From assembly GCA_040383485.1 (NCBI GenBank), contig JBEIDK010000188.1:1-5261 (forward strand): a stretch of DNA of 5,261 nt, written 5' to 3'. The position numbers and the translations under genes are program-made. The notes under the pieces were generated by a model that saw only the letters and a program-made list of their open reading frames with translations, did no database searches and was not told the origin of the DNA. Of the stretch, positions 1 through 5,261 are shown in pieces. Position 1 is the first letter of the stretch. Each line of letters begins with the position of its first letter. Source of the stretch: JBEIDK01 sp040383485. Lineage in GTDB: Bacteria; Bacteroidota; Bacteroidia; UBA4408.

Positions 1-1596
1 GATGCACAAATACTTTCTCAGATAGCAGTTTTAAACAAAGATTTTCGAAAGTTAAATACTGACTTTAATAATACTATAAACAATGCTTTTGGTAATGTAG
101 GGTCCGATGCTCAAATCGAATTTTGCATGGCACAACGCGACCCATTTGACCAACCGACAAATGGCATAACAAGAACATCTACAAATCACGGTCCTTTTTA
201 TACAGAGGATGATGTTAAATTTAATAGTACAGGTGGCCGTGATGCATGGAATACAAATAAATATTTAAACTTATGGGTATGCGACTTAAGTAATAGTTTA
301 CTTGGCTATGCTCAATTTCCTGGTGGCCCTGCTGCAACTGATGGTGTGGTAGTAGGCTATAATTATTTTGGAACAATTGGTGCGGCAACATCGCCATATA
401 ATAAAGGACGAACTGCGACCCATGAAATTGGACACTGGTTAGAGTTGTATCATATATGGGGCGACGATAATGGAGCTTGCAGTGGTGATGACTTAGTAAG
501 TGATACCCCAAATCAGAAAGACCAAAATGGAGGCTGTCCATCATTCCCTCAAACCACCCAAGCAGGAGGCAGTTGTTCAGGAACTTCACCTGGCTCTATG
601 TTCATGAATTATATGGATTATACTGATGATGCATGTATGTATATGTTCACTGCCGGCCAATCAGCCCGTATGAATGCTGCTCTAACTACTACACGCGCAT
701 CGTTGCTTTCTTCAAATGGTTGTGTTGCACCAGGCGGTGGTCCAACAAATCCTAGCTGCGACACTCTTACAAATTGGTTTGCATCTTATGTTCAAAGTGT
801 ATACGCCAACTTTAGTTCTACTACTTGGGGCTATATTGCTGGTCATAACAACTACACTGACATTGCTAAAGCAGAATATTTTACAACACCATTAACTGGC
901 TATCAAGTTTCTGGTTGCTATATCAAATTCGGGCGCATTTCATATTCCAATACTTCTTCTTCTTTTGATTTTAAAATTTGGAATTCTAATGGCGCAGGTA
1001 ACTCTCCAAATACAGTATTAGGAACCAAAAATGTAACCTATGCTTCTGTTGCAGCCGATGTAGTTGCGGGTGATTTTTCTCTTATACAGTTTACAAATCC
1101 AGTTCCTGTTGCTGCACCATTTTATGCCGGCGTTGAGTTTGCATATTCTGGCACCGATACCCTGGCAATTTATACAAATTCAATTAATAACATGAGTGCA
1201 AACACCGGCAAAGCTTGGGAGAAATGGAGTAATGGAACATGGCATAATTTAAATACTCCTTCACCTTCTGGCGGCTGGGGTTTAGACCTTTCATTATTGA
1301 TGTTCCCAGTAATTTGTGATAGCTTTGTTGGTATCAATGAAAATGCTCAAGATATTGCAGAGCTTATTCAAGTTTTTCCAAATCCGGCAAAAAATGAATT
1401 GAATGTTAATATTAGTAATTTAAAGTCAATTACAATAAGCTTATATAACATCAACGGAAGTTTAATTGAAGAATTAAATAGTACCAACAGTATTGGAATT
1501 GCTCGCTTTAATACTTCAAATTTGTCTAGAGGGGTATATATAGTTGAGATTAAGAATTCTAGTTTTAAAACGATTAAGAAAGTAGTGATAGAATAG
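1..1596 (+). CDS. Secreted M43-family zinc metalloprotease with T9SS sorting domain (5' partial)
   Basis: This is an extracellular peptidase of the M43 pappalysin/cytophagalysin family, a metzincin that cleaves proteins outside the cell. The frame is open from base 1, so the signal peptide and propeptide lie outside the window. The ATG at 127 is internal, because the 42 codons before it (including SDAQIEFC) already match the family's catalytic domain. Numbering from base 1, the catalytic domain spans about residues 1-235. It has the zinc motif HEIGHWLELYH at 141-151 (ligands H141, H145, H151; general base E142), then the family's DDLVSDTP segment and the Met-turn NYMDY near M205. A GGGP linker leads to an unassigned, probably beta-sandwich domain at about 253-440. 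The T9SS type A sorting domain follows at about 456-531: FPNPAKNELNV, SLYNINGSLI, and the end RGVYIVEIKNSSFKTIKKVV. The position 8 Gly of the usual HExxHxxGxxH is Glu148. The stop is TAG at 1594. Family assignment is very secure; the substrate is unknown. Confidence 0.95.
   Translation, partial: DAQILSQIAVLNKDFRKLNTDFNNTINNAFGNVGSDAQIEFCMAQRDPFDQPTNGITRTSTNHGPFYTEDDVKFNSTGGRDAWNTNKYLNLWVCDLSNSLLGYAQFPGGPAATDGVVVGYNYFGTIGAATSPYNKGRTATHEIGHWLELYHIWGDDNGACSGDDLVSDTPNQKDQNGGCPSFPQTTQAGGSCSGTSPGSMFMNYMDYTDDACMYMFTAGQSARMNAALTTTRASLLSSNGCVAPGGGPTNPSCDTLTNWFASYVQSVYANFSSTTWGYIAGHNNYTDIAKAEYFTTPLTGYQVSGCYIKFGRISYSNTSSSFDFKIWNSNGAGNSPNTVLGTKNVTYASVAADVVAGDFSLIQFTNPVPVAAPFYAGVEFAYSGTDTLAIYTNSINNMSANTGKAWEKWSNGTWHNLNTPSPSGGWGLDLSLLMFPVICDSFVGINENAQDIAELIQVFPNPAKNELNVNISNLKSITISLYNINGSLIEELNSTNSIGIARFNTSNLSRGVYIVEIKNSSFKTIKKVVIE
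421..453 (+). other. Zinc-binding catalytic motif of the M43 protease
   Basis: The codons read HEIGHWLELYH, the metzincin zinc signature. The three His side chains should bind zinc and the Glu should activate water. The eighth residue, Gly in the consensus, is Glu (codon GAG at 442-444). The rest of the catalytic domain is intact, including the Met-turn at about 604-630. Confidence 0.93.
1366..1593 (+). other. T9SS type A C-terminal sorting domain
   Basis: The last 76 residues begin IQVFPNPAKNELNV and end RGVYIVEIKNSSFKTIKKVV-I-E. This is the beta-sandwich Por secretion tail that directs Bacteroidota proteins through the outer membrane by the type IX system, where the tail is usually removed and the cargo anchored or released. 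The FPNP start, the central SLYNINGSLI strand and the GVYIVEI strand with a basic end are all present, so the tail looks complete and functional. Confidence 0.93.
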
Positions 1597-1652
1597 GTTA
1601 ATTTCTAAAATAAAATCCATCTTTTTTTAATTTAAATCAGCATTAATTTAAA
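1597..1652. other. Short AT-rich spacer between protease and DoxX gene
   Basis: This 56-nt spacer has no GC-containing stem that would serve as a terminator and no good TAnnTTTG promoter motif. It contains a run of seven T at 1622-1628 and the decamer TTAATTTAAA twice, at 1627-1636 and 1643-1652; the second copy touches the ATG of the DoxX gene. With no clear stop or start signal, the DoxX gene could be read through from the protease gene, but this is inference. Confidence 0.8.
1627..1652 (+). repeat. Two direct copies of TTAATTTAAA before the DoxX start
   Basis: Perfect 10-nt copies lie at 1627-1636 and 1643-1652, with start points 16 nt apart. Both are pure A/T, so chance is a real explanation. 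The second copy occupies the position where Bacteroidota translation-start regions are A/T-rich in place of a Shine-Dalgarno sequence. Confidence 0.4.
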
Positions 1653-2099
1653 ATGAAAATTAAGCAATTACTACTTTCAGCACCATTAAACATTGACTTA
1701 GGATTACTAATTCTGCGCATTACTGTTGGCTTAACCATGTCTTTTTATGGATACCAAAAACTTGCTAATTATTCTGAAATGGTAAACGAAGATTTTTGGC
1801 AAAATAAAGTTAGCTTATTGGGATTGAAAGGTTCAATACCATTATCGCTTACCATTTTTGCGGAGTTCTTTTGTAGCATATTATTAATGCTGGGCTTACT
1901 AACACGATTTGCACTTTTCTTTCTTTTGTTTTGCATGGGATACATTGCTTTTTACCTAGATTCTTTTGAGCTTATCATTGCTGGAGAAAATGGTTTTGAA
2001 ATGAATTCTGCTTTTCAATATTTTCTAACTTATATCGTATTGCTTTTTAGCGGTTCTGGAAAGTATTCTATAGATGAAAAGCTTTTAAAAAATAAATAG
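1653..2099 (+). CDS. DoxX family integral membrane protein
   Basis: This is a complete 148-residue inner-membrane protein of the DoxX/DoxD-like family. It has four hydrophobic segments at about residues 15-34, 62-83, 85-104 and 118-134. Family landmarks are visible: LRITVGLTMSFYGYQKL at 21-37 (the usual LRxxxGxxxxxHGxxKL with Tyr32 where His is common), the AEFFCSILLMLGLLTR stretch at 70-85 that ends TM2 and enters TM3, and the C-terminal SGSGKYSIDEKL. Length is normal for the family. The start at 1653 places the first membrane helix properly; the bases before it are A/T-rich with no Shine-Dalgarno, as expected in Bacteroidota. Members have been linked to quinone or thiol redox chemistry and oxidative stress, but the biochemical role of this one cannot be told. 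It lies 56 nt after the protease gene, same strand. Family assignment is secure; function is not. Confidence 0.92.
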   Translation: MKIKQLLLSAPLNIDLGLLILRITVGLTMSFYGYQKLANYSEMVNEDFWQNKVSLLGLKGSIPLSLTIFAEFFCSILLMLGLLTRFALFFLLFCMGYIAFYLDSFELIIAGENGFEMNSAFQYFLTYIVLLFSGSGKYSIDEKLLKNK

Positions 2100-2154
2100 A
2101 TTTTCTTGATTTCTATTGAATATTAATTTATTGAATCGAAAAAAAGCAAATAGT

Positions 2155-2175
2155 AAATAATCGAAAAAATTATTT
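2155..2175 (+). terminator. Weak candidate terminator hairpin after the DoxX gene
   Basis: AAATAAT (2155-2161) and ATTATTT (2169-2175) form a 7-bp stem around a 7-nt loop (CGAAAAA), followed by a T-rich stretch to about 2188. The stem is entirely A/U and would be unstable, so it is only a candidate for ending transcription from the genes upstream. Confidence 0.25.
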
Positions 2176-2357
2176 TATTTATTCTTATAGCTTTGATTTT
2201 AAGATAATAATTTATTATATGTCAATAGGTAAATTCATTTGAAGACAAAAGCAAAAGTAGAGATTTGGAATAACTTATCGCATTGTTGGTCTAAGAATTT
2301 TAATACTTAATCTAACCATTGTTGAAAAATAAAGATTTAATTTTTTGAATATTATCT

Positions 2358-2365
2358 TATTTTTG
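2358..2365 (+). promoter_or_regulatory. Candidate Bacteroidota -7 promoter element TATTTTTG
   Basis: TATTTTTG matches the TAnnTTTG -7 consensus of the primary Bacteroidota sigma factor and would give a leader of about 100 nt before the ATG at 2473. There is no TTG at the preferred distance upstream (about 19-21 nt), so support is partial. An alternative with better spacing but a poor -7 element is TTTG at 2410-2413 with TAAAATAG at 2433-2440. Confidence 0.4.
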
Positions 2366-2402
2366 ACGCTCGTTAACAAATTTTCGAATCATAATGCGAT
2401 AC

Positions 2403-2417
2403 TTTACAATTTGTAAA
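2403..2417. promoter_or_regulatory. Perfect 7+1+7 dyad, candidate operator
   Basis: TTTACAA-T-TTGTAAA is perfectly symmetrical around T2410. With only one central base it cannot fold as a hairpin, so if it works it does so as a binding site for a dimeric regulator. It lies 55 nt before the large gene and downstream of the -7 candidate at 2358. In DNA this rich in A/T a dyad of this size can arise by chance. Confidence 0.3.
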
Positions 2418-2446
2418 TGGCATAATAATTGTTAAAATAGAAACTC

Positions 2447-2467
2447 AATAATAAATAATAAATAATA
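2447..2467 (+). repeat. Three perfect tandem copies of the heptamer AATAATA
   Basis: Copies lie at 2447-2453, 2454-2460 and 2461-2467, five nt before the ATG at 2473. The array fills the untranslated position where Bacteroidota use A/T-rich unstructured sequence for ribosome entry. It also holds the in-frame stop TAA at 2452-2454, which fixes the start of the following gene. Confidence 0.6.
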
Positions 2468-2472
2468 ATTAC

Positions 2473-5261
2473 ATGAAACACCTTTACAAAATTTTAGTTG
2501 CTTTGATATGTATGGTAGGTATCAACGCCAATGCGCAAACGTATATTAATGAAACATACACAACGGGTACGGCTTCCAATGATTATATTGAAAATGTTAC
2601 ACTCGGCCCCATAAATAATACTTCTGGAGCATCCACAGCGCCCTTTTATAATTTCTATTCTAATTTAAGTGCAACTTTAGCTGCAGGTAATACCTATACA
2701 ATAAACATCACCAGTGGTAATTATTCCTCAAATGTTTATGCGGCATACATCGATTATAATGATGATGGTGACTTTCTTGATATTAACGAAAATATTTTTT
2801 CAACTTCTTCAACTACGGTATTTCAATTATTGACTCAAACTTTTACAGTTCCAACAAACGTTGTTAATGGAGTTGCTACTCGTTTAAGGGTAATATGTTC
2901 TTATAGTGCAATTATAACACCAGGAGGATCTTTTACTTATGGTGAAACAGAAGATTATACGATTAATTTAACTAATAATTTAAATTCTGCATGTAGTGGA
3001 GGTTTATTACTTACCAACTGTAATGGTACTATCGATGATGGTAGCACGGGAGGTGCTTTTTATAATAACCTTCAAAATTGTTCATGGTTAATTCAACCTA
3101 CAAATGCATCAAGTATTACTTTGAGTTTTTCTGCATTTCAAACAGAAATTGGTAATGATTTTGTAAGAATTTATCAAGGAATTAATTCAACTGGTACTTT
3201 GTTAGCTTCTTATTCTGGCTCCTCAATACCAGCTTCTGTAACTGCAACAGGTGGTTCAATGTATGTGACATTTACTACTAATGGGTCTCAAGTATTCAAT
3301 GGTTTTACTGCTAACTATAGCTGTAGTAATACTAATCCCAATAATTTATGTACAACAGGCCTAAATCCAGCTTGTAATACAGCCGATGTTATTAGTAATG
3401 TAAATATTCTTTCAACTACATTAAATAATTCTTCTTCATGTTCTGGCACTGTAAGCTCTTATTCATTTTATAACCCCTCTGGAAGTGCAACGGCCACATT
3501 AACTAAAGGAACAAATTATACACTAAGTGTTACTTCAAATACCAATAGTATTATATCCGCATGGATTGACATCAACCAAAATAATATTTTTGAAACAAAT
3601 GAATGGGTGCAACTTACTACATCAAGCACAGCAAATGTTGCAAGTACCGTTGCTTTTGCCATACCAAATACAATTGCAAATACTGGTTTAATGTATATGC
3701 GTATACGTTCAAGAGCTGTAAATAATTCAAACGGATCAACTGATGCCTGCACTATTTTTGGAAGTGGCGAAACAGAAGATTATCAAATAAACGCTGTTAA
3801 TCCATCTACTGTTCCAGTAGCTAACTTTAGTGCTTCATCAAATAGCGTTAATGTTGGTCAATCAATTACCTATACCGATTTATCCTCTGGCTCTCCTACT
3901 TCATGGTTTTGGTCTTTCCCAGGTGGCACTCCGTCAACCTCTACACTTCAAAATCCAACTGTAATATATAATACCGCTGGAACCTATAGCGTTAGTTTAA
4001 CAGCAACCAATGCCTTTGGCTCTAATACAAATACAGCAACAAATTTTATTTTAGTAAATTCATCTTCTATTTGTAATACTGGCCTAAACCCAGCTTGTAG
4101 CTTATCAGATTATATTTCATCTGTTGTAATTGCAGGAACTACCCTTTCTAATACTTCTACTTGTAATGGAACAGTCTCTTCTTACACCTTATATCCTGCA
4201 AGTGGCAATACAACTGCAACTTTAAACCAAGGAGGTTTTTATACATTCAATATTCAAAATACTGCTACTAGCGATATTTCTTTATGGATTGACTTTAATC
4301 ATAATAATATTTTTGAATCTACTGAGCACACTCAAATTGCCCTTAACACTGCACCTAATGTAATAAATGCTGTTGGTGTTTCAATACCAGGTAATGCTAT
4401 GACAGGCCTAACTTATGTTAGGATAAGAACTAGAGTTGCTGGTGCTGGTAATGGTCCTAATGATGCATGTACTGTTTTTGGAAGTGGAGAAACTGAGGAC
4501 TACTTAGTTACAATAGCTGCTGTATCGGCAACACCTGTTGCAAACTTCAGTGCTAATTTTACGAGTATTTCTGTTGGAGGTAGCACCAATTTTACTGATT
4601 TGACTTCTGGTAATCCTACATCTTGGTCATGGACATTTACTGGTGGTACTCCTTCAAGTTCAACCGCGCAAAACCCAACCGGCATTGTTTACAATACCCC
4701 CGGTTGCTACCAAGTAAGTTTAACCGCTACCAATGCTTTTGGAAGCAATACAGCTACTCAAGTATGCTATATTAATGTGTTGCCTTCTGGTCAACAATAT
4801 TGTATTCCTAATCCTACAAACGGCACCAATGGTGGTGATTTTATTAATTCTGTTAGCTTAGGAACAATTAATAATTTGAATTCAGGTTCAGTTGGCGGTC
4901 CTTCTTATTCATACATTAACAACCAAATTACAACTTTAAATGGAGGCTCATTTTATAATTTAAGTGTAACAAATGGAACCTATGCAGGCAACTTTGCCGC
5001 AGCTTGGATTGACTATAATGGCGACGGAGACTTTAGTGATACTGGAGAAAAATTAGGACAAGTGACATGTACAACTGCAAATACTGCTTATTTCATTTCA
5101 TATACTGTACCATTAACTGCAAATAGTGGTAACCTAATTATGCGTGTTCGAGTAGCAGATAATCAAGGTGGAATTGCAAACATGGATGCTTGTACAGATT
5201 ACGGTTGGGGAGAAACCGAAGATTATATTGTAAATATTGTTCAATTAGCAGCTCCTGTTGC
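2473..5261 (+). CDS. Giant secreted GEVED/CUB/PKD multi-domain protein (3' partial)
   Basis: This is an extracellular, probably surface-exposed protein; 929 codons are present without a stop. ATG 2473 is the start: an in-frame TAA lies at 2452 and a good signal peptide follows (K2..K6, hydrophobic core 7-17, ANA cleavage site with Gln22 as the new N-terminus). Domains in order: GEVED 1 at about 25-166, CUB 174-284 (C174, C183, C203, C284), GEVED 2 293-442, PKD 1 447-528, GEVED 3 534-681, PKD 2 687-770, GEVED 4 777-922, then AAPV, which resembles the start of another PKD. Each GEVED ends in GETEDY; the PKD units carry the Bacteroidota form FxGGTPS..QNPT..YNT.G.Y.VSLTATNAFGSNT. GEVED and PKD units are common in secreted T9SS cargo, serving as spacers, adhesion or carbohydrate-contact modules; CUB domains bind proteins or glycans. 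No catalytic domain is seen so far. The mature part has just 2 Lys and 11 Arg. Export by Sec then T9SS is likely but the C-terminal tail is outside the window. Confidence 0.92.
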   Translation, partial: MKHLYKILVALICMVGINANAQTYINETYTTGTASNDYIENVTLGPINNTSGASTAPFYNFYSNLSATLAAGNTYTINITSGNYSSNVYAAYIDYNDDGDFLDINENIFSTSSTTVFQLLTQTFTVPTNVVNGVATRLRVICSYSAIITPGGSFTYGETEDYTINLTNNLNSACSGGLLLTNCNGTIDDGSTGGAFYNNLQNCSWLIQPTNASSITLSFSAFQTEIGNDFVRIYQGINSTGTLLASYSGSSIPASVTATGGSMYVTFTTNGSQVFNGFTANYSCSNTNPNNLCTTGLNPACNTADVISNVNILSTTLNNSSSCSGTVSSYSFYNPSGSATATLTKGTNYTLSVTSNTNSIISAWIDINQNNIFETNEWVQLTTSSTANVASTVAFAIPNTIANTGLMYMRIRSRAVNNSNGSTDACTIFGSGETEDYQINAVNPSTVPVANFSASSNSVNVGQSITYTDLSSGSPTSWFWSFPGGTPSTSTLQNPTVIYNTAGTYSVSLTATNAFGSNTNTATNFILVNSSSICNTGLNPACSLSDYISSVVIAGTTLSNTSTCNGTVSSYTLYPASGNTTATLNQGGFYTFNIQNTATSDISLWIDFNHNNIFESTEHTQIALNTAPNVINAVGVSIPGNAMTGLTYVRIRTRVAGAGNGPNDACTVFGSGETEDYLVTIAAVSATPVANFSANFTSISVGGSTNFTDLTSGNPTSWSWTFTGGTPSSSTAQNPTGIVYNTPGCYQVSLTATNAFGSNTATQVCYINVLPSGQQYCIPNPTNGTNGGDFINSVSLGTINNLNSGSVGGPSYSYINNQITTLNGGSFYNLSVTNGTYAGNFAAAWIDYNGDGDFSDTGEKLGQVTCTTANTAYFISYTVPLTANSGNLIMRVRVADNQGGIANMDACTDYGWGETEDYIVNIVQLAAPV
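2992..3324 (+). other. CUB domain within the giant protein
   Basis: Residues 174-284 begin CSGGLLLTNCNGTIDDG and end FNGFTANYSC. The pattern of four Cys (174, 183, 203, 284), the NCSWLI strand, the DFVRIYQG segment, LLASYSG and the final GFTANY strand fits the CUB fold. Of the usual calcium-site acids, Glu225 and Asp229 are present, but the third position is Asn270 and the common YDG is YQG (Gln235), so calcium binding is uncertain. Confidence 0.85.
3349..4056 (+). repeat. GEVED-PKD module, copy 1 of a tandem duplication
   Basis: Residues 293-528 hold one GEVED unit followed by one PKD unit. The next such pair (residues 534-770) lines up with it at an offset of about 720 nt. Shared landmarks are C-x-TGLNPAC at the front, SxCxGTVSSY, WID.N.NNIFE, the RIR strand, DAC.[IV]FGSGETEDY, and the PKD motif with GGTPS and SLTATNAFGSNT. 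Confidence 0.85.
4072..4782 (+). repeat. GEVED-PKD module, copy 2 of a tandem duplication
   Basis: Residues 534-770 repeat the GEVED-PKD pair found just before. In the 14 residues from DAC to GETEDY (copy 1 at 3742-3783, copy 2 at 4462-4503), 8 codons differ and 7 of these changes are silent, so this is an old duplication held under protein-level selection rather than a recent or assembly-made copy. The PKD of this copy has an extra Cys pair (C745, C765) that copy 1 lacks. Confidence 0.85.
4801..5238 (+). other. Fourth GEVED domain of the giant protein
   Basis: Residues 777-922 run from CIPNPTNG to GETEDYIVNI. The unit carries the classic acidic loop WIDYNGDGDFSD (D847, N849, D851, D853), which suggests calcium binding, the MRVRV strand and DACTDYGWGETEDY. 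It resembles GEVED 1 in the acidic loop more than GEVED 2 and 3. The reading frame then continues into LAAPV, probably the beginning of another PKD-type domain. Confidence 0.88.

Larger units (their letters stand above)
2100..2472. other. 373-nt AT-rich non-coding spacer
   Basis: I find no open reading frame, tRNA or other RNA gene here. The spacer follows the DoxX stop and contains, in order: a repeated AATCGAAAAAA (2134-2144 and 2159-2169); a weak AT-only hairpin (2155-2175); a TAGCTTTG match to the Bacteroidota -7 element at 2188-2195, without a TTG about 20 nt upstream; a second -7 match, TATTTTTG, at 2358-2365; a perfect dyad at 2403-2417; and a triple heptamer at 2447-2467. Its length and content suggest that the large gene starting at 2473 has its own promoter here. 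Confidence 0.8.

Noticed and set aside
221..589. 122-codon open frame on the minus strand
   Set aside because: It lies opposite the catalytic domain of the protease and its His/Leu/Tyr-rich translation resembles no family; it is a shadow of the real gene.
1597..1652. Rho-independent terminator after the protease
   Set aside because: There is a T run but no GC-containing or otherwise convincing stem before it.
2100..2472. CRISPR array or small RNA gene in the long spacer
   Set aside because: The repeats are too short and irregular for CRISPR, and no stable GC-bearing fold or conserved RNA motif is visible.
2506..2511. Possible lipoprotein signal peptide around Cys13 of the giant protein
   Set aside because: The residues before the Cys are A-L-I, and a lipobox needs Gly, Ala or Ser directly before Cys; the ANA-Q signal peptidase I site fits better.
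3516..3752. 78-codon open frame on the minus strand
   Set aside because: It is antisense to GEVED 2 of the giant protein, whose frame is open with clear domains; no independent start signal is visible.
4500..4685. 61-codon open frame on the minus strand
   Set aside because: It is antisense to PKD 2 and has no recognisable domain or start context.
3349..4782. Mobile element or phage origin for the repeated DNA
   Set aside because: The repeat units are protein domains in one continuous frame with silent divergence, and there are no transposase genes or terminal inverted repeats.

Overview
The window looks like a piece of a Bacteroidota chromosome (Flavobacteriia/Chitinophagia/Saprospiria type; I cannot place it more finely). 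The signs are AT-rich DNA, very AT-rich spacers, no Shine-Dalgarno sequences before the starts, a type IX secretion system (T9SS) C-terminal sorting domain, and GEVED and PKD modules typical of the secretomes of these bacteria. All genes read on the + strand.

Layout: (1) 1-1596, the 3' part of a secreted M43 (pappalysin/cytophagalysin) zinc metalloprotease. It is open at the left edge and ends in a complete T9SS type A sorting domain. (2) 1597-1652, a short AT-rich spacer with a 10-nt direct repeat whose second copy abuts the next start codon. (3) 1653-2099, a complete 148-residue DoxX-family membrane protein. (4) 2100-2472, a 373-nt non-coding spacer with two matches to the Bacteroidota -7 promoter motif, a weak AT-only hairpin, a perfect 7+1+7 dyad and a triple 7-nt repeat just before the next start. 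(5) 2473-5261, the first 929 codons of a very large secreted protein, open at the right edge, built as signal peptide - GEVED - CUB - GEVED - PKD - GEVED - PKD - GEVED - (start of a further PKD-like segment).

Working together: the two large genes encode extracellular proteins, a protease and a multi-domain surface or adhesin-like protein, both probably exported by Sec and then T9SS (directly shown only for the protease, since the C-terminus of the second lies outside the window). The DoxX protein between them sits in the inner membrane and has no obvious link to them. I see no RNA gene, mobile element, CRISPR array or phage gene. Nothing here is convincingly a new system. The points most worth a second look are the Glu in place of the metzincin Gly in the protease zinc motif, the tandem GEVED-PKD duplication, the two kinds of Asp/Asn loop among the GEVED units, and the near absence of lysine from the giant protein.
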